From Paenibacillus sp. RC67 (lineage in GTDB: Bacteria; Bacillota; Bacilli; Paenibacillales; NBRC-103111), in contig NZ_CP125098.1 in assembly GCF_030020805.1 (NCBI RefSeq), forward strand, positions 1,220,001-1,284,000: 64,000 bases of DNA. The letters are read 5' to 3'. The notes below the pieces were generated by a model. The model saw only the letters and a program-made list of their open reading frames with translations. It had not been told where the DNA came from and ran no database searches. The position numbers and the translations under genes were made by a program. Positions 9,231 through 17,547 of the stretch are shown one piece after another (position 1 is the stretch's first letter; the number at the start of each line of letters is the position of its first letter).

Positions 9231-9282
9231 AAAAAGAGACTACCTCATGCGATACAATTTCGCTTGAAGAGAGTCTCTTCCT
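9231..9282 (-). terminator. Possible terminator of the 35-aa ORF transcript
   Basis: Reading on the minus strand, AAGAGACT pairs with AGTCTCTT across a long loop and is followed by a T-run (TTTTT at 9231-9235 on the complement). The long loop makes it weaker than the other terminators here. Confidence 0.4.
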
Positions 9283-9348
9283 TGTACTATAGCTCCTCGA
9301 AAGGAGCGTATCGATCTTTCGATTATGTATGAACCAATTAGACGACTC

Positions 9349-9456
9349 TTAGGATTGGCGTGATTTCTTAAGCGGCTGAGCAAGCAAAATAGAGCTTGCC
9401 AAAGTGGCGCTTGCAAACAGAATGGCAAGGGTAGAGCGGCTGAAAGGCTTTTTCAT
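9349..9456 (-). CDS. Short exported or membrane peptide, 35 aa
   Basis: An ORF of 35 residues begins MKKPFSRSTLAILFASA and has a basic N-terminus, one hydrophobic segment (about 9-26) and a basic tail (LKKSRQS). A ribosome site GAAGGAG lies 10 nt before the ATG on the minus strand, and a possible terminator follows downstream. It could be a small membrane peptide or a secreted signal-like peptide. I do not recognise a family. Confidence 0.5.
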   Translation of the reverse strand: MKKPFSRSTLAILFASATLASSILLAQPLKKSRQS

Positions 9457-9706
9457 AAACTTAATTCTCCTTCATTTCATTGAATAATCCTAGTTTACAG
9501 TATGGAGAAGCTTCTAGTAACAGTCAGAAGACCAGACTTTCATCTGGACTTTGGTCTAGTGGGCAGCCTGATCGTCCTGGCGATAGAAAATCTTTAAGGT
9601 AAAAAACAATTATAGTACTACATCATTTCCAAAAAATCCTATATAGTTATTCGTGCCAGCGTGTATCAACGAGGTGAAACGAACCGGTATAAGGGAGGGA
9701 GTCGCA
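9457..9706. other. Intergenic region with an imperfect hairpin
   Basis: The stretch contains an inverted repeat at 9529-9557 (AGACCA / TGGTCT with CCAGA/TCTGG inside) and an AT-rich segment (9595-9645). No convincing gene other than the flanking ones is visible. Confidence 0.35.
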
Positions 9707-10843
9707 ATGGTCGATGTATTTGCGGTAGCGGATATTCTGGTCCAGCACATCAGGAACCATTACCCGCAAGATGTGGCTATCGTCGGTTACTACGGGTCGT
9801 ACTTGCAGGGGAGGGCGACGGAACGGTCGGACTTGGATTTTTTCTTCATCCCCGCCACTACAAGAGGAAAAGACGTTGAGTTACAGTTCATTATAGATGG
9901 AATAAGCTTCGATTTCTGGCCTATCCGTTGGGAGCGCGCTGAGAAAATGGCCTCGTTTGAGGATTGGGGTACGACCATTATTACGGACTGTGAGCTGCTG
10001 TATGTCCGAGCTGAGGAGGACTATGAGAAATTCTTGAGTCTTCGCGATGCTGCGGCGGCGATGAAGGAGCCGGGCCAAGCTAGTACGCTGATCCATAAAG
10101 CGGAAGCTGTATGGCGAGATAGCTTGCTGCATTTGACAAAAATGCGGTTTGCCCGAAATGACATGGATTTGTCCTACTGCCGAACGCTTGCGCACGAAGT
10201 CACGGTTCATCTTTTTCAAAGCCTTGCTTTGGTAAACCAAACGTATTATATACGCATGTGGGGTCATTTTCGTGAGCAGATCAGCCAATTAACGATAAAG
10301 CCGAAACAAATAGAGCCGTTTCTTGATACGGTGATGTTCAGCCATTCAATTCATGACATCCTTCAAGCCTGTGAACAAATGACTGCCGATATGATGCATC
10401 TCATTACCTCGCAAAAGCAAAGCCTGCCTAAGGCTCGTTCCTATAAAGATCGTATGAAAGGATACTATGAAGAGGAAAAAGGCATGCTGAACAAAATAGA
10501 GACCGCATGCGAACAAGGTCACTATGAAACGGCATTTTTTGCCGCCATTCATGTGCAGGATGGATTAGCACGAATCCTTTATGCAGCCGAACATGGACAA
10601 AGGCCCGGTGCTTTTGATTTGGGTGACTATCGGCACTATTACAAGCAATTCGGCTACCCGGATTTAATAGCACTTCTTGACCCTTATGATTTTGAGCCAT
10701 TACGAAAAGCTGTATTAGAGCTCAACGAGCTGCTAGAGCATCATATTCGATCTGAACAAGTACCTTTAAATCAGTTCGATTCAGTAGCAGATTTCGAATT
10801 TTTTATTAAAGGAATGATAACCAATGAAAAAAACAGAAATTGA
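9707..10843 (+). CDS. Nucleotidyltransferase-domain protein (aminoglycoside adenylyltransferase-like)
   Basis: The N-terminal domain carries the polymerase-beta-type nucleotidyltransferase signature GYYGSYLQGRATERSDLDFFF, split here into GSYLQGRATERSDLD, with the two catalytic Asp residues; the remaining two-thirds is helical. Such proteins transfer AMP or another nucleotide to a small molecule, and the best-known relatives inactivate aminoglycosides. An upstream in-frame ATG exists at 9653, but the ATG at 9707 follows AAGGGAGGGAGTCGCA and is preferred (378 aa). The gene overlaps the following aminoglycoside-phosphotransferase-like gene by 20 nt, so the two are one transcription unit and may share a substrate class. 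The substrate is inferred only from context. Confidence 0.8.
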   Translation: MVDVFAVADILVQHIRNHYPQDVAIVGYYGSYLQGRATERSDLDFFFIPATTRGKDVELQFIIDGISFDFWPIRWERAEKMASFEDWGTTIITDCELLYVRAEEDYEKFLSLRDAAAAMKEPGQASTLIHKAEAVWRDSLLHLTKMRFARNDMDLSYCRTLAHEVTVHLFQSLALVNQTYYIRMWGHFREQISQLTIKPKQIEPFLDTVMFSHSIHDILQACEQMTADMMHLITSQKQSLPKARSYKDRMKGYYEEEKGMLNKIETACEQGHYETAFFAAIHVQDGLARILYAAEHGQRPGAFDLGDYRHYYKQFGYPDLIALLDPYDFEPLRKAVLELNELLEHHIRSEQVPLNQFDSVADFEFFIKGMITNEKNRN

Positions 10844-11561
10844 CTTCCATTTTGCAAACGTTCCTGTACAAATTAGACCCTATTTAAAAAACGCAAACAT
10901 CTATGATAGCAGTTGTTCTGAAAATGCAAAAACACTCTTTGTAGTGGGTGATGTTAAGGCTTATCTCAAAATAAGCAAGCGGGGCAGCCTCGAACGAGAA
11001 TACGAAATGACCCGTTTTCTGAATCGTTATCATGCTGTTGCTCCCCAAGTCATTGCTTATGAGTCCGATGCGGACCATGATTTTTTATTTACAGAGGCCT
11101 TAGCGGGAGAAGACGGAACGGCAGAAGAGCATATTGAGAATCCCAGGAAATTGGCTGGTGTTTTTGGGAAATCTTTGAGAATGCTGCATTCACTTCCTAC
11201 AGAGGGATGCCCTTATCCTCATAGAACTACGGAAATGTTGGATGAGCTGAACGATAAAGACACAAGCCATCTACAGATCATACATCAGGTGAAGAACTCT
11301 GCTATCGATAATGTGATGATTCATGGGGACTATTGCTTGCCTAACATCATAATGGATAACTTCGCGTTTAAGGGATTTATCGATCTAGGATACGGCGGGG
11401 TAGGAGACCGACATTACGATCTTTACTGGGGACTTTGGACGCTTAACTATAATTTAAAGACGGATCAATATAAGGATATATTTCTGGACGCTTATGGGAG
11501 AGAACATGTGGATGAAGATAGATTGAACCTATTTACTTCATGGATGGAGTTGGCGGATTAG
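10824..11561 (+). CDS. APH(3')-like aminoglycoside phosphotransferase family protein
   Basis: A 245-aa small-molecule kinase. The ATP-binding lobe has DVKAYLKISKRGSLEREYEM (Lys for phosphate contact and a conserved Glu), and the catalytic loop reads MIHGDYCLPNIIMDN with the expected Asp and Asn, followed by the metal-binding FIDLGYGGVGDRHYDL. This layout is that of APH(3') enzymes, which phosphorylate the 3'-hydroxyl of kanamycin-type aminoglycosides, at close to their usual length of about 260. It overlaps the upstream nucleotidyltransferase by 20 nt. Whether it confers resistance cannot be told from sequence; macrolide kinases and housekeeping kinases share the fold. Confidence 0.85.
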   Translation: MKKTEIDFHFANVPVQIRPYLKNANIYDSSCSENAKTLFVVGDVKAYLKISKRGSLEREYEMTRFLNRYHAVAPQVIAYESDADHDFLFTEALAGEDGTAEEHIENPRKLAGVFGKSLRMLHSLPTEGCPYPHRTTEMLDELNDKDTSHLQIIHQVKNSAIDNVMIHGDYCLPNIIMDNFAFKGFIDLGYGGVGDRHYDLYWGLWTLNYNLKTDQYKDIFLDAYGREHVDEDRLNLFTSWMELAD

Positions 11562-11584
11562 ATTGAAGATATGTTAGAACAAAG

Positions 11585-11746
11585 GTGTTACGGTTACCTG
11601 CTGAGTTGGTCAATAAACTAATGGATCCTTTAGATGAAGATCATGTTCTCCGATGGATTCGTATTGAACAGGTCAACGAATTATTCCATGAACATCAAGC
11701 ATGGGCTATTAAGTGCTGGTTAGAGCAATTGCATTTCGGAAAATAA
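11585..11746 (+). pseudogene. Orphan C-terminal gene fragment, about 53 codons
   Basis: The frame is open from GTG 11585 to TAA 11744, with a TAG stop two codons upstream. The peptide ends in HFGK and is rich in conserved-looking Trp, Glu and Leu (VLRWIRIEQVNELF). The neighbouring frame upstream reads EDMLEQ and would join it with a one-base shift near 11583. There is no ribosome site. I read it as the tail of a decayed gene whose identity I do not recognise. Confidence 0.4.
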
Positions 11747-11832
11747 AACTATCAAAAGGAAACTTTTTACATAAAGATGCGTCTAATTATTGTGAGAACT
11801 GGGGGAATGAATGCTTAAGGGGAGGATTGCGA

Positions 11833-12279
11833 ATGAAAGGCAAACAATTGGTACTGGTACTGCTATTGACCTCACTTTGTATCCTTAATGCTTGTGCAGA
11901 TAAAGAGGGCGAATTCCAAAGTATTGTATATGAAAATACCAATCATCATTTTACGTTGGAAATTCCTCGTAAGTGGAAAGATAAATATGCAGTGGTTGAA
12001 GCCAATAATCGCATCACTTTTTCAGATAAGATCAATGGACCTGCGGGTCAGTTATTTACAGTCGAAATATGGCCCAAAGCAAAGTGGGATAGGGAAGGTA
12101 CCGAGCTGGTGAAGATCATTCATATTGCAAAGATTGGTGAAATCGGGGACGCCATTTTTACCTTCCATACGCCTTCAGATGTCCAATATGCGCCGGATGA
12201 TGAGATGAAGAAGCAGCAGTACCTGTCTATGTTTCATGATGTGGAGAGCATTCGCAACTCGTTTAAGCTGAAGCAGTGA
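11833..12279 (+). CDS. Predicted lipoprotein, 148 aa
   Basis: The protein begins MKGKQLVLVLLLTSLCILNAC, a lipoprotein signal with the lipobox L-N-A-C at residues 17-20, so it should be lipid-anchored on the outer face of the membrane. The mature part has a PsbP/YcnI-like look, opening with YENTNHHFTLEIPRKWKDKY, a motif common in small Firmicutes lipoproteins of unknown function. An upstream ATG at 11713 opens the same frame, but GGGGAGGATTGCGA before ATG 11833 decides the start. It is followed by a perfect cre-like sequence in the next intergenic gap. Confidence 0.75.
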   Translation: MKGKQLVLVLLLTSLCILNACADKEGEFQSIVYENTNHHFTLEIPRKWKDKYAVVEANNRITFSDKINGPAGQLFTVEIWPKAKWDREGTELVKIIHIAKIGEIGDAIFTFHTPSDVQYAPDDEMKKQQYLSMFHDVESIRNSFKLKQ

Positions 12280-12281
12280 TT

Positions 12282-12295
12282 TGTAAACGCTTTCT
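12282..12295 (+). promoter_or_regulatory. Perfect cre consensus match
   Basis: TGTAAACGCTTTCT fits TGWAARCGYTWNCW at every position. It begins 2 nt after the lipoprotein stop and 86 bp before the next start, so it could control the downstream nucleotidyltransferase gene. No promoter was identified beside it. Confidence 0.5.
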
Positions 12296-12380
12296 AAAAA
12301 TGGTGCAGACAGAAATGTAAAAATAAAAATAACTCGCTGCAGCAATTTGCTTTCAGCACTTAATAGTAGGTGGAATAATT

Positions 12381-13133
12381 ATGAACTCGGAAGCTCGAGC
12401 TATAGTATCAGATTATTTTAATGGTTCATTAAAACAACAATCAGCCTATCATTATATTGAAAAAACCATGAATGAAGCTGTTATCGCAGTAACCGGCAGT
12501 TATTCTTTTGGAATGCAGAATGAAACGTCTGATCTTGATATTGAATTCATCATACCGGACTCATTGCACAATACTATAGTTGAAATGGCAGGTGGAATTC
12601 AGCATGTATGGGTTCATGATGAAATTCATCACCCATTAATAGATATCAAAGTTCGCCCGCTCACTTGGTTGCAAAACCGTTTAAGTGGGGATAATCCTGA
12701 AGTTCTGTGGATATATCAGCATGCTTGTTGTATCCAAGACCATAATTCAGAGCTTCCCCAACTGATAGAAGATGCGAATACACAATTTCAGTCCATAAAT
12801 AAGGAGCTTCTAACAAAGCATTACAAAGATTTCCGCACGGGGGTGACTCTATCCGCATCACGGGAACCACTGGGGGAAATCATTACGATGACAAGGGCGA
12901 TCGATGCTGCCTTGGCTTTGCCTTTTCTTTCTCGTAACGAGCCTTACCCTTATCCAAAATGGAAAAGCAGCTGGCTAAAAGCCAAGCATAAACAAGGAGA
13001 GCTTATAGTATCCCTTTGTGGACGATGGCTGGCAGGTGAACCGGTATATGAGCAATTAAGGGATGTACTTAACTCTATTATGATAGAAGCGGGACATCGG
13101 GATTTAATCAAGCACTTTTGGAGAAAAGTTTAG
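12381..13133 (+). CDS. Nucleotidyltransferase-domain protein (DUF4037-like)
   Basis: A 250-aa protein whose N-terminal third carries TGSYSFGMQNETSDLDIEF, the G-S...D-x-D pattern of polymerase-beta-type nucleotidyltransferases with both metal-binding aspartates. The C-terminal part is helical and resembles DUF4037. The target of nucleotide transfer is unknown. The ribosome site is AGGTGG before ATG. This is the second protein of this fold within 3 kb, but it is not close in sequence to the one at 9707. Confidence 0.75.
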   Translation: MNSEARAIVSDYFNGSLKQQSAYHYIEKTMNEAVIAVTGSYSFGMQNETSDLDIEFIIPDSLHNTIVEMAGGIQHVWVHDEIHHPLIDIKVRPLTWLQNRLSGDNPEVLWIYQHACCIQDHNSELPQLIEDANTQFQSINKELLTKHYKDFRTGVTLSASREPLGEIITMTRAIDAALALPFLSRNEPYPYPKWKSSWLKAKHKQGELIVSLCGRWLAGEPVYEQLRDVLNSIMIEAGHRDLIKHFWRKV

Positions 13134-13158
13134 TTTTAATGACAGGAAGTAATTCAAT

Positions 13159-13308
13159 ATGAATATAGTGCTAGATATAGTTGCTGAAAATGGACTAGGC
13201 ACTCTTGAGCGTCTATGCGAGCTTGGGGCGTATGATTTATCTGAATTCAACGGGGCAAATATGAATGAGAACGGACTGTACATTAAGCATTTTAATGCTA
13301 CTTCATAA
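13159..13308 (+). CDS. Small hypothetical protein, 49 aa
   Basis: The frame starts ATG 13159 behind AGGAAGTAATTCAAT and ends TAA 13308. The peptide MNIVLDIVAENGLGTLERL has a plausible globular composition. It may be a real short gene, or the stump of a larger one. I recognise no family. Confidence 0.35.
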   Translation: MNIVLDIVAENGLGTLERLCELGAYDLSEFNGANMNENGLYIKHFNATS

Positions 13309-13329
13309 CGTGATTCAGGAGATAAAAAT

Positions 13330-13967
13330 ATGAGAAAAATGTTACTAACCTCTACCGCTTTTCCGACTGCTCAAATAACCGAAGCCTTCCTCGATCTACT
13401 GGAGCAAGCTCCGACTGAATTAACTGCCGCTATTATTACTACGGCTGCGGTTGAATTAAGAGAACAGGCTCGCCCCTCTGTGAAAGCAAAGCATGCTCTT
13501 GAAACCATGGGATTTCGCAAAGTGGATTTTATAGATATTGAATTTGAAGACGCGAATCGCTTGGCCGAATACGATGTTATCTGCTTAAGTGGCGGCAATC
13601 CATTTCACCTCTTGCATCATTTAAGGCTGAGTGGATCAGACAAGCTAATCGAAGGACTGAGTAAAAAGGAGTCGTACTTGTAGGGATCAGTGCCGGGACG
13701 ATGGTATTAGGGCCTGACATTCGCATTGTCGATCACTTTACTCCTCATTTTAATCAGGTTGGAATGATTCATTTAGATGCTATTCATTTGAATGATACGA
13801 TTATTTTTCCGCATTATGGCAGAGAAGATAAGTTTCCCGATGATAAATCTCATGAACAAAGAATATTGGAATTCGAAGCCGCGCATCATTGCAAGGTGGA
13901 GAGGCTTACTGACAAAGAAGCCATATATATCAACGGGGATACGGTTAGGAAAATATATTGCGGTTGA
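13330..13967 (+). pseudogene. Frameshifted peptidase S51 (dipeptidase E / YgaJ-like)
   Basis: Two adjacent frames together make one S51-family serine peptidase. The first (13330-13683) gives the Rossmann-like N-half ending with CLSGGNPFHLLHHL. The second resumes with VGISAGTMVLGP, containing the nucleophile Ser, and later FPHYGRED with the catalytic His region. The shift lies at an A5 run (13663-13667): adding one A restores a continuous reading SKKGVVLVGISAG. S51 enzymes cleave Asp-X dipeptides or act as cyanophycinase relatives. It is either a genuine inactivating mutation, a slippage site, or a sequencing error in the homopolymer. The ribosome site AGGAGATAAAAAT precedes ATG 13330. Confidence 0.8.
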
Positions 13968-14094
13968 TTAAATTAACGGCGGACGGTAATTAAACAGTGG
14001 ATCGTAATAAACAAAGCACAGGCAGCTCAAAGGGTCTGTGTTATTTGTGTTCAATCAAATAATGGACATGTTTCATGATCTTGAAAGAAAAAAC

Positions 14095-14122
14095 TGTAAC
14101 TTTTGACGGTTTCATTCGTGTA
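14095..14122 (+). promoter_or_regulatory. ECF-type promoter before the sigma factor gene
   Basis: TGTAAC (14095-14100) and CGTGTA (14117-14122) are separated by exactly 16 bp, matching the AAC...CGT pattern of ECF sigma promoters. It sits just upstream of an ECF sigma gene, so autoregulation is likely. Confidence 0.65.
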
Positions 14123-14141
14123 TAGATTGAGGGGGGATGGA

Positions 14142-14642
14142 ATGAAACGGTACTCATTGGACAGCGTGTATCAATTATATGTTAAAGATGTGTATCGGTA
14201 TTTGTTCTCCCTTTGCCGAGATCATCACGCTGCGGAAGATTTGGTTCAAGAAACGTTTTACCGGGCTTATCTGTATTTAGAGCACTGCAAGGACGATAAA
14301 ATAAAGCCTTGGCTGTTCCGCGTAGCCTATAATGCATTCGTGGATTCTTATCGAAAAGAAAAGCGCAGCATTCCTACAGGAGCAGAGTTTTTTGCCAAGC
14401 TGCCGGATACACGAACTCCAGATCAATATGTACTAGAACAAGAACAGTGGGAGCAGATCGGGGATGTCATTCATGCGTTGCCCGAGCCCCAGATGCAGGC
14501 GATCCTATTGCATGATTTTCACGGGCTATCCTATCAGGAAGCCGCAGATATTATGGAGATTAGACTGTCTCATTTTAAAATATTGCTGTATCGTGCAAGG
14601 CAGGCATTAAGACAGCACAAAGAAAGGAAGGAGCATCTATGA
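14142..14642 (+). CDS. ECF-subfamily RNA polymerase sigma factor
   Basis: A 166-aa sigma-70 family protein of ECF type. Region 2 spans about residues 5-75 and includes DHHAAEDLVQETFYRAYLYL; region 4 lies at about 105-160 and includes the helix-turn-helix GLSYQEAADIMEIRLSHFKILLYRAR. No region 3 or region 1 is present. Bacillales members of this type respond to cell envelope stress. The ATG at 14142 follows GAGGGGGGATGGA and is preferred to the upstream ATG at 14103. The gene overlaps the anti-sigma gene by 4 nt and is preceded by an ECF-type promoter. Confidence 0.9.
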   Translation: MKRYSLDSVYQLYVKDVYRYLFSLCRDHHAAEDLVQETFYRAYLYLEHCKDDKIKPWLFRVAYNAFVDSYRKEKRSIPTGAEFFAKLPDTRTPDQYVLEQEQWEQIGDVIHALPEPQMQAILLHDFHGLSYQEAADIMEIRLSHFKILLYRARQALRQHKERKEHL

Positions 14643-15799
14643 GCGAAGAATTCAAACGACAGCTGCAAGATTATGCGGAAGGCAAGCTTAAGGATAGCGA
14701 GAAAGAACAGCTGGAGCAAGAGCTGGATAAAATGGAAGCTTATCAAAAATATTTGAGCGAGCTACTCGGTAACGAAGAGGAGCGGGATTCGCTTAGAGAA
14801 GGAATGGCTCCGCCATTCAAGGAAGCGTCTTTGCTCCGTAAAAGCAAATGGAAGGCTCGACTGCAGACGGCCTTGACTGCCATCGGGATCGTCATTTCCA
14901 TTACTATAGTCAGCGCAATATTGACCGGACTGTTTTATGGGATCGGGGACCGTTCTGCTGTGTATCAAGATGTTATTTCCTCGGCAATATCGCTGACCAG
15001 GCCGAATTTGAGTGTGAGCGGGAGCAGCAATTCGAACGCCTTTTTCACGATGGATTACAAAGGAACATTGCGCAAGAAAATAGGGTCAGTGGATTCCTCT
15101 ATCGGCGATTTTCAGTTCTCATTCTTGCTAGGGTGGCCGGGGATTGAACAAACGACGTGGCGTAATGAAGCTTCTGCCTCGGGTGATTACTTGTTCCAGC
15201 TTCCTGATGCAAAGTATAAAGCAGACTCGGAATGGAGCAGATTGGAAAAGCTTCCGGAGGGCACTGTGTCCGAAGTGTTCGTCTCATTAGATCGGTATTA
15301 CACAACCGATGAGCTGCTGACCCTTCTTGAAAACAAAAATATGGATCCAGTCTGGTTCGCCGCTTACACCGATCAAGAGAGGAGGAATGGGGACGATACG
15401 GCGGTGATGGCCCCTGTCGGATTTCCTTTTTACCCTATTTGGCATAAAAAAGATATGAAGGTTGACAGCTATACGGAGCAGAAAACAGGCTGGTTCAGTA
15501 AAATCGTAACAACGAGCTCATCCTCGCCGGCAATACAGTCTTATGGAGACGGACAGGTCAGGGAGCAAAATTTTATGGATACCCTCTATCTTCTGCAGCA
15601 ATACGCCAGGATCAGCAATCGCCTTGCCCCTTGGCTTCAGATTGATTCTGCCGTCCAGTATCTTGAGGTGAACGGGGTTAAGCTGTACGGTGTTGTCTTG
15701 ACAGGTCCAACCAAGGAGCTGTTGAAGCTGCAGCAAGAACCGTGGGTATCTACTCTTCGTGTGGGAGAAGTGCGTTTATGGAATTGGCATGACCGATAA
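14639..15799 (+). CDS. Membrane-bound anti-sigma factor (Sigma_reg_N / Sigma_reg_C type)
   Basis: A 386-aa protein with an N-terminal acidic/helical cytoplasmic region (1-70), one transmembrane segment (about residues 80-102, IGIVISITIVSAILTGLF) and a large extracellular part. The layout matches Firmicutes anti-sigma proteins with Sigma_reg_N and Sigma_reg_C domains, which hold their ECF partner at the membrane until a signal arrives. The 4-nt ATGA overlap with the sigma gene supports the pairing. The signal is not evident. Confidence 0.8.
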   Translation: MSEEFKRQLQDYAEGKLKDSEKEQLEQELDKMEAYQKYLSELLGNEEERDSLREGMAPPFKEASLLRKSKWKARLQTALTAIGIVISITIVSAILTGLFYGIGDRSAVYQDVISSAISLTRPNLSVSGSSNSNAFFTMDYKGTLRKKIGSVDSSIGDFQFSFLLGWPGIEQTTWRNEASASGDYLFQLPDAKYKADSEWSRLEKLPEGTVSEVFVSLDRYYTTDELLTLLENKNMDPVWFAAYTDQERRNGDDTAVMAPVGFPFYPIWHKKDMKVDSYTEQKTGWFSKIVTTSSSSPAIQSYGDGQVREQNFMDTLYLLQQYARISNRLAPWLQIDSAVQYLEVNGVKLYGVVLTGPTKELLKLQQEPWVSTLRVGEVRLWNWHDR

Positions 15800-15823
15800 T
15801 GAATAGTGGGCAGAACCATTATT

Positions 15824-16432
15824 TTAGTCAAATACAACTTCTTGAGTTAATACAACCTCTTTTGGAGGTTCCTCCATAGGGATGGCATACGGAATCAAAG
15901 TGAAATGAACTTTATCAATATCATCAGGTAACCGTGGGAACACCAGAAAGCGTACTTGAGATTGACCGCCACCGCCATGAGAACCGTTTCTACGGACACG
16001 GTATTCCTCTTTGCCTGTCACTTCTAATAATAATTGAGGGCGTACATGGCCGATGCTTTCGTCATTTTGGATTTGCTGAATTTCGAGAAAAACAATGCTT
16101 CCGTTTTGATGCTGCATGGAATGAGTCAAAGAATACTGGAATCCCTCAACAACGGATTTTTTCATGATAGGTAACACGTTTAGCAGCTCGCCTGGCTCGC
16201 TAGGCAATGCAGGACGGCTTCCCTCATTAAGACTGTGCAGCAGCCAACTGATTTGTGGAATATTCAAATCGTATTGATTTGCCCATTCTTGCATAACTTC
16301 TCTTGGGGGAGAGAACCGTTTGCCTTTTGCAAGGACCTTTCGCTCATTCAAGAGAATCATCAGCTTCTCATCTATAGCTTTAAATGTTTCGTTATATTCA
16401 TTAGGATTCAATTGCAGCTCTGACCATCCCAT
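15824..16432 (-). CDS. Conserved hypothetical protein, 202 aa
   Basis: I do not recognise the family. The first 45 residues are helical and look like a chorismate-mutase-type helix pair (IDEKLMILLNERKVLAKGKR), and the rest is beta-rich with a glycine-rich patch SHGGGGQSQ (about residues 151-159). No signal peptide or membrane segment is visible, so it is cytoplasmic. The ribosome site AAAGGAGAATTCAT precedes ATG on the minus strand. It is divergent from the RNA-ligase gene across 80 bp. Confidence 0.65.
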   Translation of the reverse strand: MGWSELQLNPNEYNETFKAIDEKLMILLNERKVLAKGKRFSPPREVMQEWANQYDLNIPQISWLLHSLNEGSRPALPSEPGELLNVLPIMKKSVVEGFQYSLTHSMQHQNGSIVFLEIQQIQNDESIGHVRPQLLLEVTGKEEYRVRRNGSHGGGGQSQVRFLVFPRLPDDIDKVHFTLIPYAIPMEEPPKEVVLTQEVVFD

Positions 16433-16513
16433 ATGAATTCTCCTTTACAACTTTGATTTCATTATTATACTAATTATTACAATGATATCCTAACTATTGT
16501 GGGAGATGAAGCA

Positions 16514-17287
16514 ATGGATTTGAAAAAAATAAATTCTTTAACCAAATACCCAAGTATTCTTACCTATCATGAATTAGGTGAAAGAGGCAGACTAACTAAT
16601 GAATTATCCGAGTCAAAAGGATTCGCCAATTCGGATGAGGTTTTTGTTTATGAAAAAGTAGACGGCGAGAACTCAAGAATAATCATCTTTAAAAATAACA
16701 ATGAAATCGATTATCTGATTGGTTCCAGAGAGGAATTACTGTATGCAAAGGGGGATAGGATCGGCAATCCTTACGGTAACATTGCAGAGTTCCTTAAGCC
16801 ATTAGCTGAGACCCTAATTGCTGGCATCCTTCCAAAAGAGGATTGGGCTTTAACAGTAATCTATCAAGAATCTTATGGAGGAAAGACAAAAGCTGCTAAG
16901 AACTATACGGATAGTAAGACTCAAGGGTATCGCGTGTTTGATGTGTTTTCTTTAAATCAGGAACAATTAGTAAGGCTGCTTGAATTACCTCAGGAGAAGA
17001 TTGCCGAGTGGAGAGATCATGGTAATCAACCTTTTTATGATGAAGCTGAGAAAAGGAAATTTGTTGAGCGTATGGACTTAGAATTCGCTCCACTATTAGA
17101 AACGGTCAAGGGCTCAGATTTTCCAATTTCTCTCGAGCATACATTTTCATTTTTAAAGCAGTTTGAGGGCACTAGGGTAGGGATGGATGCTTCTGGAAAG
17201 TCCGAGGGGATTATTGTCCGTACTTCAGATCGTAAACAAATTAGAAAAATAAGGTTTGAAGATTATGAAAGAACCTTCAGGAAGTAG
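16514..17287 (+). CDS. RNA ligase family protein
   Basis: A 257-aa nucleotidyltransferase-type ligase. The adenylation motif reads EKVDGENSRI (Lys nucleophile), motif IIIa is plausible at TQGYRVFDVF, motif IV is SEGIIVRTSD, and motif V is RKIRFEDYER. It resembles RNA ligases of the Rnl2/T4-like class that seal nicked RNA, and lacks the OB fold expected of NAD-dependent DNA ligases. A GTG opens the frame at 16499, but ATG 16514 preceded by GGGAGATGAAGCA is preferred. No polynucleotide kinase or tRNA-nuclease gene lies beside it, so its repair role is only inferred. Confidence 0.8.
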   Translation: MDLKKINSLTKYPSILTYHELGERGRLTNELSESKGFANSDEVFVYEKVDGENSRIIIFKNNNEIDYLIGSREELLYAKGDRIGNPYGNIAEFLKPLAETLIAGILPKEDWALTVIYQESYGGKTKAAKNYTDSKTQGYRVFDVFSLNQEQLVRLLELPQEKIAEWRDHGNQPFYDEAEKRKFVERMDLEFAPLLETVKGSDFPISLEHTFSFLKQFEGTRVGMDASGKSEGIIVRTSDRKQIRKIRFEDYERTFRK

Positions 17288-17356
17288 GACTCAAATTAAA
17301 GAAAAAGTAACTCTTTATAAAATCTAATAAACTAATTCAACTAAGAGGTGGATAAT

Positions 17357-17518
17357 ATGAGGTCAGAAGATCAAATTAAAAGAATGATAATCCAACTACA
17401 ACAAAGGTTGCAGAGATTGGATACGGTACAAAATACGGATGAAATAAATGAAACAAAAGCTAGGATTGAAATATTAGAGTGGGTTCTTGATGCGCCAGAA
17501 GGTAAGTATCATGCATGA
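17357..17518 (+). CDS. Small coiled-coil protein, 53 aa
   Basis: The ORF starts MRSEDQIKRMIIQLQQRLQ and continues with heptad-like Leu/Ile spacing through about residue 44, predicting a two-helix coiled coil. The ribosome site AGAGGTGG precedes the ATG. It is 69 bp after the RNA ligase and followed at once by a strong hairpin, so it may be co-transcribed with it. Its function is unknown; a stem-loop of this length after it supports a real transcript end. Confidence 0.6.
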   Translation: MRSEDQIKRMIIQLQQRLQRLDTVQNTDEINETKARIEILEWVLDAPEGKYHA

Positions 17519-17547
17519 AGGTGAATGAAACCATTTTTTCATGAGGT

